Shown piece after piece: positions 33,336 to 45,744 of a DNA stretch of 64,000 nucleotides; the first letter of the stretch is position 1; each line of letters begins with the position of its first letter. The stretch lies in the NCBI GenBank assembly GCA_036426205.1, contig CM071568.1, forward strand, positions 117,232,311-117,296,310, in the 5' to 3' direction. Position numbers and translations under genes: made by a program. The stretch comes from Ascaphus truei. Its lineage: Eukaryota; Chordata; Amphibia; Anura; Ascaphidae. The notes under the pieces are model-generated. The model ran no database searches. It worked only from the letters and a program-made list of their open reading frames with translations, and had not been told where the DNA came from.

Positions 33336-33662
33336 CAGTAGGGCTCCGCTATACAGCCTTCCGCTCATACAGCGTTTCCCAATGTATTCCCATATTCATT
33401 AGGTTCTGCTCTTGTTCCGTTTTTCCGGCGATTTTCAGCATGACGCGCTCAGCAGCTGAGTATCCGGCTGTCACTAAGCAACAGTTTTAGTCTGTGCGCA
33501 ACTCCTTGTCAGATGCCATTTGTCAGTGAAACAGTCGGTTTACAGCTCTGCATCTCAGTTTTCAAAGGTACAATACAGTACAGTAGGGCCCCGCTTTACA
33601 GCGATTTCCGCTTTACGGCGGCGGCCTGGAACGGAACCCGCTGTATGAGCGGGGTCCTGCTG
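33336..33662. mobile_element. Tigger/pogo-like small element
   Basis: Left end CAGTAGGGCTCCGC, right end GCGGGGTCCTGCTG (11 of 14 inverted positions), with TA on both outer sides. The left terminal motif is repeated internally as CAGTAGGGCCCCGC near 33581, so this may be a nested or duplicated copy. Non-coding. Confidence 0.65.
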
Positions 33663-33664
33663 TA

Positions 33665-34825
33665 TATATATGCCTTATTTATGTATATATGCCTTATTTA
33701 TACTCAGCACAACAAATGTATATGTATTTCTTAGATTTTATGATTTCAGTCATTTTACATGACTTTTGTAATTAAACTGAGAATAAAAGGGAAGGAATTC
33801 ACTTTTTTAAGAAATAAGAACAAGTATAGCAAAGACATGAAATGTTCTCCTTGTTTAATAGCAATGGTCATCATGGTTGAGACATGTATTCATGTAATAG
33901 GAAGACAAAGAACCACATGTCATTGACTTAAAGAATAACGTGGGTCATTTCTGTAAGTGATTGGGCTGTGAAGCTTTCATCATTGGCTGGTTTATTATGA
34001 AGTTTGCAGACAATGATATTACCTTTTTAAAATAAGCTTCCCAATTTTCAGCATTGGAGAAAATAATCCGTTTGCTTCCTAGTATATTAGTGCCCTGAGT
34101 GATGCTAAAGGAACATAATGGAAAAGATTATCTGGTTGCCCAAGCTGGTTTTTCTATGTGTGTTTCAGTGAGTTATTGTTTCTGCTGGCAACAATTTATA
34201 AGGCTGTGGGCTGGGTTTGTGGGAAAGGACGTAGGCCATCCACCATTCTATATAGACTGTGCAATTAGTTTTAAATAACATAATTAGAGTTGCATAAATG
34301 TTTGCATAAGACATACAAGGATGACAGGAACCATGGTGGACAGAGACACTGCACACTAAATATTATGTATAAGATTCATCAGCTATTTTTGATATACACA
34401 AAGTGAACGCAAAATAGCTGAAAATGGCACAAGACCATGTAACATGGTGCCCTTCAAACTCTGCAAAGTAACACTTGAAGATTCTACAGTCACCCATTTC
34501 ACTAAAACATTTATTTTTGATGGATTACATCCCTGTGAATCCAAGAATTTTGTATGCATCTTCCAGTGCAGCATACATGATCAGGGGCTATTACATTAGG
34601 GATACACCAGGGGGGTCATCATTTTTATTTATTTAAAAATAAAAACCAAATTCACAAAAGAACATGAAATATTTGTGTTCAAAATAATACACCAATAAAA
34701 GTGGACTTAAAAAAGACATCAGTTTCTTGATGCATCACAAAAATCTAGAACTTTAAACATGTTCACTTTATGCCTTGTTCAGACCATATTACATACATAC
34801 CTAAATCTTATCTACAGTATGTAGG
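33665..34825. other. Intergenic, nothing recognised
   Basis: AT-rich, no supported feature. Confidence 0.5.
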
Positions 34826-34833
34826 GGTTAATC

Positions 34834-36473
34834 CAGTGGTTCCCAAACGTTTTCGGTTCAAAGCTCCCTAAGGCAATCAGGATTTTTTCAAGGCTCCACA
34901 AGGCGATCAGGATTTTTCCGCGGCGCCCAAAGTAAAAACAAAGTTGTATATACATACAGTTGCAGTGCGCAGTTGGTGTCTCTCTCAGTCACACACTCTC
35001 ACTCTCTCAGGCACACACACACACTCACTCTCACACTCTCAGACACACACACAGACACTCTCAGACACACAGACACACACAGACACTCTCAGACACACAC
35101 ACACACACACTCAGACACACACACACTCTCACTCTCACACTCTCAGACACACACACACTCTCAGACACACACACTCTCAGACACACACACAGACACTCTC
35201 AGACACACAGACACTCAGACACACACTCTCAGACACACACACACACTCAGACACACACACACACACACACTCTCAGGCGCACTCTCTCTCTCTCTCAGGC
35301 GCACACTCTCTCTCAGGCACACTCTCTCTCAGGCACACTCTCTCTCAGGCACACTCTCAGGCACACTCACACACACTCTCCCAGACTCTCACTGACACAC
35401 ACACACAGTCACTGATACACACAGGGAGGGAGGGGAGGGAGGGCAGGAGATCCATGCAGGCAGCTCCCTGCACACACACGCAGATACAGATATACACACA
35501 CACACATATATACATACACACACACACACACACACACACAGATATACACACACACACAGAGATATACACACACACACACAGATATAGACACACACAGATA
35601 TAGACACACACATACACACAGATATACACACACACACAGAGATATACACACACACACACAGATATAGACACACACACACAGATATAGACACACACACACA
35701 CAGAGATATACACACACACACAGATACACACATACACAGATACACACACACACACACAGATATAGACACACACACAGATACACACAAACACACACAGATA
35801 TAGACACACACACAAACACATACAGATATACACACACAGATACACACACACACACACAGATATAGACACACACACACACACAAACACACACAGATATACA
35901 CACACACAGATACATACACACACACACAGATATATACACACACACACACACAGAGATATACACACACAGATACACACACATTGGAGAGCAGAGGCAGCGA
36001 CGGATGTGAGTGACTGGGAGGATAAGGGGGGGAAAGGCAGGAGATCCGTGCAGGCAGTTCCCTGCACACAGTCACTGGACAGGCAAATGTACAACTCCCC
36101 CCCCCCTTCTCCTATCACCCCCCTACCTTCTCCTATCACCCGGGGCAGAAGGGGACGGGACACTGCACAGCCACCAGCAGACAGAGGAGCCAGGAGCGGG
36201 AAGGCAGACACATACACTCACCGTGTGCTCTGCACAAAGCAGAAGCCCCGCCCCCGGCTTCCTCTGACCTGCAGCCAATCCCCTGCGGCTCGGCCGGCAT
36301 GAAGGAGGGATGGTGGGGAGGGAGAATCGGAGGGATGGTGGGGAGGGATAATCGGAGGGATGGTGGAGAGGGGAGGGAGAATCGGAGGGATGGTGGGGAG
36401 GGATAATCGCGGCGCCCCTCTAGGCAAGCCACGGCACACCAGGGCGCCGCGGCACACATATTGGGAACCACTG
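34834..36473. mobile_element. hAT-type element expanded by microsatellites, with 8-bp target duplication
   Basis: The ends CAGTGGTTCCCAAACG and TTGGGAACCACTG are inverted repeats. GGTTAATC flanks both sides exactly (34826-34833 and 36474-36481). The total of 1640 bp is large because about 1 kb of CT/CA repeats (34978-35980) lies inside. The right part contains GGAGGGATGGTGGGGAGGGA tandem units (36303-36408). No transposase is visible. This end motif is typical of Charlie-like hAT elements. Confidence 0.9.
34978..35985. repeat. Compound ACACTCTC / (CA)n / ACAGATAT minisatellite
   Basis: The first half is built of CACACTCTCAGA units, the second of CACACACAGATATA units. All long open frames on both strands here are repeat artefacts (Ser-His-Thr or Cys-Val peptides). 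Confidence 0.95.
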
Positions 36474-36481
36474 GGTTAATC

Positions 36482-37464
36482 ATTAAACTGCAATAGTACC
36501 AATTGGACCATTATTAGTTTTACCCATTTAGCCGCCTAAATGTTTTTAAGTATTCCATCTCTGACTTTTATTAGACTAGTCTATTATAAATAATTTCCTT
36601 TTCTATCTCTGCTGGTTTAATAACACCTTTTTTCATTATCCTAATCTTTATCAGCATTGGCTCTCTGCTTTTTTTACTTGGCCAGTACTGCTTGATCCAA
36701 AAACAGAAAGCATTAGATTTGAAAGATTGCTGTAAGAATACCGTATTTCCCTGATTTTATAGGGTGACCCCGTAATTATGGTGACCCTCTAATTTTAGAA
36801 ACAGCTGGGGGAAAAAACAGTGTACACACACACACACACACTCTATGTCTCTCTCTGTGTCTGTCACATACATGTGACAAGATGTGCATTGAGTGGCATT
36901 CTCAATCCTGCTCATTATTGTAACTATGAAGTTTATAAGTACCAACAATAAACTGTACTTCAATATACTATACCTTGTTTAACCGCTTCCTTGTTCAAAC
37001 TCCTTCTGGTTCTAACTGCACACTTAATACAACCAGTACTTGAAATCAACCAGTCACACATATGAGTACACGCAATACTATGTATAGCAACAAACTGCCC
37101 AGCCCTCAAGTCTTCAAATGGGTTAAACATCATTAAAAGTCAGATTTATTTTACCTTGCGTCCTTTGAGGATTTTATAGTGCCTTCAATATCTTTTCTGT
37201 AGGCTTGGGAAAAAGGTAAAGCATTGTGAACCACACCATGGATTATTTCTTTTTTACTCTCCTTACAATCATTTTCTGTGTTGACATTTTCCAACCACAA
37301 AAAAGAAATATAACACTGAATTCACAAGATATGTCAGAAATTATTTAATACATCAATCAACACTTCAATTATCAATAAAAATTAAATCGAGAAAAATACA
37401 TGAAACAATATTAAAAAAAAGTCAACTAGTACAAAATATATGATAATGACAGTGTGACAATATA
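36482..37464. other. Intergenic, nothing recognised
   Basis: A short CA run at 36826-36840. No gene or element supported. Confidence 0.5.
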
Positions 37465-39640
37465 GGTGGTTGGAAGGGAGCAAAGGTCGCAGGAACATCC
37501 AAAAAATAGAAAGAAAATATAATAGTGCAATATGTTGTGATAAAGCGAATTCTGAAGTATCTTGGCTCTATAAAATGCCTACTTACAATAAGTAGATATA
37601 TAAAAAGCGTTTTGCAAAGTAAGGTGGTGGTGTGAGCAGGCCGCAATGACAGGTCTTCACGAGTTTGAGTGAAGAGGATCTCACTCAGGTACACATGCCG
37701 CAGGAAAAATAGAGAAAGACCATGGTACAGATCGGACAAAAACAGTTTTTTATAAAAACGGAATAAGAAATGTACTTACAATAAGTACATAAACAATGTA
37801 CACGTAGACGTTTACTTTAGAGGTGTGAAACCAGCGTCTATGTGGATAGCCTCTAGCTGCTTCAACTCCAGTGCTCCTCGTCGGATCGCGATGACTGGCG
37901 TCTGACGTCACTTAGGCGAAGGGTGACGGCTTCCGATCCGGAACACACAGAGGTTAGAGGCAGCAGGGAACCGCAGACTCGGCACCTTCTCCTTTCTGAG
38001 CAGCTGTGCAGGCTGCAGGAATTGGCTCAACGCGTTTCGCTGTGTTCAACCACAGCTTCTCAGGAGCAAGTGAATACCCCCAGGGGTGTGTAGTTTATAT
38101 ACTAATGACAATTATTCAATAAAAGCTTAATTGCACATAGGTCCTCCTATAAAGGTACATGACTCTATGGCTCAAAAACGACTCAATTACACTAAATTTA
38201 ATATAACATATCATAAAGAAAATTAAAAAGTGCATAAAAGATGCTTAAAATATTAAAATGTTTGTAAAAATGCCCATACATCATAAAACTATGCAGACTA
38301 TGTAACGTCAGCATGAGGACAGAGAGATAAAGGGGAGAGAGAAATAAACATTAGATCAGTGACATGATAATAGTGTATTACTATATTAATAGGATCTCAA
38401 AGGCTTGAGATCAGGGGGGGGGAGGAAGGAGGATGAGGGAAAACGAGAGGAGGGGGGGAACAGGGGAGTGATCAGTAGTGATGGGGATGAGGGAGGGATG
38501 AGGTGGGGTAATAGAGTGAGCACAGCAGAGATAATATGACTGAAAAGATATTAGTTTGATTAGGATGGTATTATTTCAAAGTCTGCATTCAAACCGTGTG
38601 GTTATTAAGGTGTTTAATTTGTGAATCCAGAACATTTCACGTTTGTTAAGTCAATATCTCTGCGGACCTCCCAATGCTGTAACACTTTTCTATACCGTAA
38701 ATTTCAAACCTTAGTGCTCGAATTATGAAACAGTGAAAATGTTGGAAACACTGTGGGGTTAAAACTCCCTACGAATATGCTCAAATGTTCTAAAATACGT
38801 GTTTTTATTGCTCGTTTTGTTTTGCCACGTATTGGAGCCCACATGGACATTCTAAAAAAAATCACATATTCTGTGTGGCAATTCATATAGTGTTTAATCT
38901 CAAAGGTTTCCTTCCGATTGTTACCCAAAAGTTCCTTTTGTCCTGTCTGTTTGTATTCGCATGCTTTTGCATATGAGCATCAAAAAAGCCCTCAAGTTTT
39001 TGAAGCAACCTGTTTTTTTTAGCACCATCAGATTTCCTTATGGCACTAGGTGCAATTATGTTTTTTAGGTGTTGTGGCTTTCTTGAAGATTATTTTTGGG
39101 TGATCCGGAATGATATCTTTTAGAATTTCGTCATGTTGCAAGATATGCCAATGCTGCGTATTATTTTACAAATGTTTTTTTGATTTATATTAAAGGAGTT
39201 AGAAAAGCAGTATCAAAATATATTTCAATGACAGGTATGTTTTTGGCCTAATCCACTCCTTCCTATCTAGGTTTTTGCCTTAATAAGGCAGTGTCCAGAT
39301 GTTTGTTTCATTATTCTGTCTCTAAGAAACGTGATTCTAAGACTTTACATTGTTCCTCAAAGATAATTTGTCTGTACAGTTCCTGCGCATACGCCTGAAT
39401 TGATTGTAAGGACATTGTCCATCCATTGGTGATGGTGACAGCTTGAACGGAGAAATAGTTGTTACTATAACGTTTTGAAGAACGATTTTTGCTTTAGGAG
39501 GCCTTCCTCTATATATATGGAAGGTCCAAAAAGTTAGAGATGTTTTGTTAGTTTCAAAAGTAAATTGAGATTGGAGGTGTTGATTGTTTATATAGCAAGA
39601 AAGGCATTAGCTCTCCTTTGCCTCACCTTGCAAATGAGGA
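37465..39640 (-). mobile_element. PLE foldback copy A, minus arm
   Basis: Minus-strand PLE 3' part. In coding order: RT thumb region (39480-39150), a GIY-YIG endonuclease remnant (about 38960-38580), a C/T-rich 3' untranslated block (complement of 38405-38470), the hammerhead at 38022-38070, and the tail to 37465. Frames are broken by many single-base indels compared with copies B and B'. It is joined head-on at about 39640 to the plus arm, inside RT, with almost no spacer. Confidence 0.85.
38022..38070 (-). ncRNA. Hammerhead motif with one-base core deletion
   Basis: Same as the copies at 40664 and 43925, but the CTGAGGA core has lost one G. Stem II GCTGTG/CACAGC and GAAACGCGTT are intact. 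Confidence 0.6.
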
Positions 39641-40228
39641 TGATGTCATTTGGCAAAGTGAGCAAGAGAGCTAGATGCCTTTTTGTCAATATAAACATCA
39701 ACACCTCCAATCTCAATTTACTTTTGAAACTAACAAAAACATCTCTAATATTTTTGGACCTTACCATTATATAGAGGAAGGCCTCCTAAGACAAAATCGT
39801 TCTTCAAAACGGTAGATAGTAATAAACTATATTCTCTGTTCAAGCTGTCACATCACCAATGGAGCTGGACAATGTTCCTTACAATCATTCAGGCGTTGCG
39901 CAGGAACTGTACAGACGAAATTATCTTTGAGGAACAATGTAAAGTCTTAGAATCACGTTCTTAGAGAAAAGGTATAATGGACAATGCGGACACTGCCTTA
40001 TTAAGGCAAAAAGCCTAGATAGGAAGGAGTTGATTAGGCCTAAAAACATACCTGTTATTGAAATAATATTTTTGATACCCGCTTTTCTAACTTCCTTTAA
40101 TATAGAATCCAAAAACATTTGTAAAATATACGCAAGCATTGGCATATCTTGCAATGACAAATTCTAAAAGATATCATTCCAGAGCACCCAAAATAATCTT
40201 CAAGAAAGCACAAACCTAAAAACATCAT
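39641..40228 (+). mobile_element. PLE foldback copy A', truncated plus arm
   Basis: The inverted partner of 39150-39640, running from the shared RT foldback point through the thumb region and stopping at about 40228 before the endonuclease. It abuts directly on the minus arm of copy B (TATATAAAAAGCG at 40230). Frame is destroyed by indels. Confidence 0.8.
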
Positions 40229-42320
40229 GAACCTATATATAAAAAGCGTTTTGCAAAGTAAGGTGGTGTGTAGCAGGCCGCAATGACAGGATCTTCACGA
40301 GTTTGAGGTGAAGAGGATGCTCCACTCAGGTACACATGCCACAGGAAAAATAGAGAAAGACCATGGTACAGATCGGACAAAAACAGTTTTTTATAAAAAC
40401 GGAATAAAGAAATGTACTTACAATAAGTACATAAACAATGTACACGTAGCGTTTACTTTAGAGGTGAAACCAGCGTCTATGTGGATAGCCTCTAGCTGCT
40501 TCAACTCCCAGTGCTCCTCGTCGGATCGCGATGACTGGCGTCTGACGTCACTTACGGCGCAAGGGTGACGGCTTCCGATCCGGAACACACAGAGGTTAGC
40601 AGGCAGCAGGGGAACCGCAGACTCGGCACCTTCTCCTTCTGAGCAGCTGTGCAGGCTGCAGGAATTGGCTCAACGCGTTTCGCTGTGTTCAACCACAGCT
40701 TCCTCAGGAGCAAGTGAATACCCCCAGTGGGTGTGTAGTTTATATACTAATGACAATTATTCAATAAAAGCTTAATTGCACATAGGTCCTCCTATTAAAG
40801 GTACATGACTCTATGGCTCAAAAACGACTCAATTACACTAAACTTTAATATAACATATCATAAAGAAAATTAAAAAGTGCATAAAAGATGCTTAAAATAT
40901 TAAAATGTTTGTAAAAATGCCCTATACATCATAAAACTATGCAGACTATGTAACTCAGCATGAGGACAGGAGAGATAAAGGGGAGAGAGAAATAAACATT
41001 AGATCAGTGACATGAATAATAGTGTATTACTATATTAATAGGATCTCAAAGGCTTGAGATCAGGGGGGGGGGAGGGAAGGGGAGGATGAGGGAAAACGAG
41101 AGGAGGGGGGGAACAGGGGAGTGATCAGTAGTGATGGGGATGATGGGAGGGATGAGGTGGGGTAATAGAGTGAGCACAGCAGAGATAATATGACTGAAAA
41201 AGATATTAGTTGATTAGGAATGGTATTATTTCAAAGTCTGCATTCAAACCGTGTGGTATTAAGGTGTTTAATTTGTGAATCCAGAACATTTCACGTTTGC
41301 TTAAGTCAATATCTCTGCTGCGACCTCTCCAATGCTGTAACACATTTTCTATACCCGTAAATTTCAAACCTTTAGTGCTCGAATTATGAAACAGTGCAAA
41401 ATGTTTGGAAACACTGTGGGTTAAAACTCCCCTACGAATATTGCTCAAATGTTCAAAATACGTGTTTTTATTGCTCGTTTTGTTTGCCACGTATTGGAGC
41501 CCACATGGACATTCTAATAATAATCACATATTCTGTGTGGCAATTCATATATTGTTTAATCTCAAAGGTTTCCTTCGATTGTTACCCAAAAGTTCCTTTT
41601 GTCTGTCTGTTTGTATTCGCATGCTTTGCATATTGAGCATCCAAAAAAGCCCTCAAGTTTTTGAAGCCAACCTGTTTTTTTTAGCACCATCAGATTTCCT
41701 TATGGCACTAGTTGCAATTATGTTTTTTAGGTTTTGTGCTTTCTTGAAGATTATTTTTGGGTGCTCCGGAATGATATCTTTTAGAATTTCGTCATGTTGC
41801 AAGATATGCCAATGCTTGCGTATTATTTTACAAATGTTTTTGATTCTATATTAAAGGAGTTAGAAAAGCAGTATCAAAATATATTTTTCAATAACAGGTA
41901 TGTTTTTAGGCCTAATCAACTCCTTCCTATCTAGGCTTTTTGCCTTAATAAGGCAGTGTCCAGCATTGTTCCATTATACCTTTTCTCTAAGAAACGTGAT
42001 TCTAAGACTTTACATTGTTCCTCAAAGATAATTTCGTCTGTACAGTTCCTGCGCATACGCCTGAATTGATTGTAAGGAACATTGTCCATCCATTGGTGAT
42101 GGTGACAGCTTGAACGGAGAATATAGTTGTTACTATCTACCGTTTTGAAGAACGATTTTGTCTTTAGGAGGCCTTCCTCTATATATATATGGTAAGGTCC
42201 AAAAAGTTTAGAGATGTTTTGTTAGTTTCAAAAGTAAAATTGAGATTGGAGGTGTTGATGTTTATATTAGCAAGAAAGGATCTAGCTCTCTTTGCTCACC
42301 TTGCCAAATGAGGATGATGT
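40229..42320 (-). mobile_element. PLE foldback copy B, minus arm
   Basis: A second, less error-ridden copy of arm A. The endonuclease C-terminus is open at 41490-41206, with FTGIENVLQHWRGR, REMFWIHKLNTLIPHGLN and a stop. The hammerhead is at 40664-40716, and the thumb region lies between about 41850 and 42190. The arm ends at the foldback point near 42320. Confidence 0.85.
40664..40716 (-). ncRNA. Hammerhead ribozyme, core intact
   Basis: On the minus strand: TTGCTC (stem I), CTGAGGA, stem II GCTGTG/CACAGC with loop GTTGAA, GAAA, the self-complementary ACGCGT region with GTT cleavage triplet, then GAGCCAA closing stem I with one bulged C. Confidence 0.75.
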
Positions 42321-44526
42321 CATTTGCAAGTGAGCAAAGAGAGCTAGATGCCTTTCTTGCTAATAATAACATCAACACCTCCAATCTCAATTTTACTTTT
42401 GAAACTAACAAAACATCTCTAAACTTTTTGGACCTACCATATATATAGAGGAAGGCCTCCTAAAGACAAAATCGTTCTTCAAAACGGTAGATAGTAACAC
42501 TATATTCTCCGTTCAAGCTGTCACCATCACCAATGGATGGACAATGTTCCTTACAATCAATTCAGGCGTATGCGCAGGAACTGTACAGACGAAATTATCT
42601 TTAAGGAACAATGTAAAGTCTTAGAATCACGTTTCTTAGAGAAAAGGTATAATGGAGCAATGCTGGACACTGCCCTTATTAAGGCAAAAAGCCTAGATAG
42701 GAAGGAGTTGATTAGGCCTAAAAACATACCTGTTATTGAAAATAATATTTTTGATACCGCTTTTCTAACTTCCTTTAATATAGAATCAAAAAAACATTTG
42801 TAAAATATACGCAAGCATTGGCAATATCTGTCAAATGACGAAATTCTAAAAAGATATCATTCCAGAGTCCACAAAAATAATCTTCAAGAAAGCACAAAAC
42901 CTAAAAAACATCATTGCACCTAGTGCCATAAGGAAATCTGATGGCGCTAAAAAAACAGGTTGGCTTCAAAAACTTGAGGGCTTTTTTGGATGCTCAATAT
43001 GCAAAGCATGCGAATACAAACAGACAGACAAAAGGAACTTTATGGGTAACAATCGGAAGGAAACCTTTGAGATTAAACAATATATGAATTGCCACACAGA
43101 ATATGTGATTTATTTATTAGAATGTCCATGTGGGCTCCAATACGTGGGCAAAACAAAACGAGCAATAAAAACACGTATTTTAGAACATTTGAGCACATAT
43201 TCGTAGGGAGTTTTTAACCCACAGTGTTTCCAAACATTTTGTCACTGTTTCATAATTCGAGCACTAAAGGTTTGAAATTTACGGGTATAGAAAATGTGTT
43301 ACAGCATTGGAGAGGTCGCCGCAGAGATATTGACTTAAGCAAACGTGAAATGTTCTGGATTCACAAATTAAACACCTTAATACCACACGGTTTGAATGCA
43401 GACTTTGAAATAATACCATTCCTAATCAACTAATATCTTTTTCAGTCATATTATATCGCGTGTGCTCACTCTATTACCCACCTCATCCCTCCCATCATCC
43501 CCATCACTACTGATCACTCCCCTGTTCCCCCCCTCCTCTCGTTTTCCCTCATCCTCCCCTTCCCTCCCCCCCCCCGATCTCAAGCCTTTGAGATCCTATT
43601 AATATAGTAATACACTATTATTCATGTCACTGATCTAATGTTTATTTCTCTCTCCCCTTTATCTCTCCTGTCCTCATGCTGAGTTACATAGTCTGCATAG
43701 TTTTATGATGTATAGGGGCATTTTTACAAACATTTTAATATTTTAAGCATCTTTTATGCACTTTTTAATTTTCTTTATGATATGTTATATTAAAGTTTAG
43801 TGTAATTGCGTCGTTTTTGAGCCATAGAGTCATGTACCTTTAATAGGAGGACCTATGTGCAATTAAGCTTTTATTGAATAATTGTCATTAGTATATAAAC
43901 TACACACCCACTGGGGGTATTCACTTGCTCCTGAGGAAGCTGTGGTTGAACACAGCGAAACGCGTTGAGCCAATTTCTGCAGCCTGCACATTTGCTCAGA
44001 AGGAGAAAGTGCCGAGTCTGCACTTCCTCTGTTGCCTGCTAACCTCTGTGTGTTCCGGATCGGAAGCCATCACCCTTGCGCCGGAAGTGACGTCAGACGC
44101 CAGTCATCGCGATCCGACGAGGAGCACTGGAGTTGAAGCAGTAGAGGCTATCCACATAGACGCTGGTTTCACCTCTAAAGTAAACGCTACGTGTACATTG
44201 TTTATGTACTTATTGTAGATAATTTCTTTATTCCGTTTTATAAAAAAACTGTTTTTGTCCGATCTGTACCATGGTCTTTCTCTATTTTTCCTGTGGCATG
44301 TGTACCTGAGTGAGATCCTCTTCACCTCAAACTCGTGAAGATCCTGTCATGTGGCCTGCTACACACCCACCTTACTTTGCAAAACGCTTTTTATATATCT
44401 ATTATGTAAGTAGACATTTTATAGAGCCAAGATACTTCAGAATTCGCTTTATCACAACATATTGCACTATTTATTTTCTTCTATTTTTGGATGTTCCTGC
44501 GACCTTTGCTCCCTTCCAACCACCTG
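42321..44526 (+). mobile_element. PLE foldback copy B', plus arm
   Basis: The complete plus arm: RT thumb at 42537-42803 (NQFRRMRRNCTDEIIF, then FLEKRYNGAML), the GIY-YIG region at about 43080-43200 (IYLLECPCGLQYVGKTKR when frames are followed), the endonuclease C-terminus at 43224-43433 ending in a stop, a C/T-rich 3' untranslated block at 43495-43570, the hammerhead at 43925-43974, and the tail to about 44526. The RT palm and everything 5' of it are absent, so this is a 5'-truncated PLE joined to its own inverted copy. Confidence 0.85.
43925..43974 (+). ncRNA. Hammerhead ribozyme, core intact
   Basis: Stem I TTGCTC, CTGAGGA (43931-43937), stem II GCTGTG (43939-43944) with CACAGC (43951-43956), GAAA (43957-43960), CGCGTT, then GAGCCAA. 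It lies in the 3' terminal part of the PLE on the same strand as its coding region. Confidence 0.8.
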
Positions 44527-45459
44527 TATCCATTTCATTTGAGGGGGATCTGTACACATTCCCCACAGGAAGGTTGGACATCGTTTCAGTACTCATATAT
44601 ATTTTCTGTGTGATTTATCACTGTATCACTGCACTTTTATCTAGCGCCTATCTAAATCATTTTGGTTTCATCGTGTGACAATAACCTGAGATACAATAAT
44701 GGGGTACAAACCCCTTCATCAGATCCAACCTGTGTGGGAAATGTCAACTTGCTATAATGAGATACGCATCACTGTCAGCTACATTTCCTCTGGCTAGTTA
44801 ATCAGTTATCCTTACCACATTTCTTTTATTATTTCTTCTATATAAAATACAATCACCTCTTCTACTGCATTGTATGGGGACTACACCACGTCTGGAACTA
44901 GAAATAGAAGGTGGACTTTAAAGTATCAGTTCCCAAGACATTTTTTGGTTATTTTATATTGGATCTGCTAGCTATAAAAAAGCTGCCATCAAAATAACCA
45001 GACTGACCATAGACCAGAAGAAAATTCTGCTTTAATGCTACCTTATTGTGCCTTCAGTAATTCGCCTCAATTCTAGTTCCAGAAGGAAATTCCTTTATAA
45101 TGTCTTAAAGAAATTAAAACTGTACCTCCCAGGACCAGCTATCAGTCTTTTTCGCCACTTACAACTTTTACTCCTCATGGTGTAAAACCACTAACCTCAT
45201 ACCCATCCGTTGGCAACCTCCCTACCCTCTCCCTTCTCTCCATACCCTTTTGCAAGGAGGACTTATTAAAAAAAAGTCTTGTTTTAAATAGTGCAGCTTT
45301 GTACTGATTCTATTTTTCTTTATATATTTTTATTATAATAGATATATGTCGATATAGTTCAAATCAAGTTGCATTAAGATTCTCCAACCAAGTAGTCTGT
45401 TAGGGTGCAAGCCCTCTAATTTTTCTGAGCGACAAATAGTAATTATTATACTTGTTTAG
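44527..45459. other. Intergenic, with one hammerhead-like half
   Basis: No gene. On the minus strand near 44692-44725 a CTGATGA box with a GGGG/CCCC hairpin lacks the following GAAA, so no hammerhead is called. The rest is AT-rich. Confidence 0.4.
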
Positions 45460-45473
45460 CTTATTACATTTTC
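45460..45473 (+). repeat. Left 14-bp target-site duplication of PLE copy 3
   Basis: CTTATTACATTTTC, repeated exactly at 50394-50407 just outside the other end of the element. Confidence 0.8.
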
Positions 45474-45474
45474 T

Positions 45475-45684
45475 GTATACTGATTGGGTACCCCCGCTAC
45501 AGCTTGAAATGATTGGAATGGTGCTTTTAGGGGCAAATAAAGAGTTATACTAAAGACACACAGAACCCCTCATCTCACTTAGGAATAGAGTGCTGCATAG
45601 GGTTCTGTGTATCTTTAGTATAACTCTTTATTTGCCCCTAAAAGCACCATTTCAAGCTGTAGCGGGGGTACCCAATCAGTATAC
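45475..45684. repeat. Terminal hairpin of PLE copy 3
   Basis: 45475-45569 and 45601-45684 are inverted copies (GTATACTGATTGGGTACCCC at the start, its complement at the end), with a loop of about 40 bases. The left arm has one extra short segment (GATTGGAATG). Such inverted leading fragments are a hallmark of PLE insertions. Confidence 0.85.
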
Positions 45685-45744
45685 AAACCTTGTTCTAGGG
45701 GTTCAGTTCGCCCCATATCCGCCCCCAGCTCGCACATACTATAA

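Noticed and set aside
34944..35985. Open frames of 120-290 codons on both strands
   Set aside because: They are translations of CA/CT microsatellite in every frame (Ser-His-Thr or Cys-Val repeats). No gene is implied.
41405..41854. Plus-strand open frame of 149 codons
   Set aside because: It is the antisense shadow of the PLE endonuclease and thumb region on the minus strand.
44692..44725. CTGATGA plus GGGG/CCCC hairpin on the minus strand
   Set aside because: No GAAA follows stem II, so a hammerhead cannot be claimed, though a decayed one is possible.
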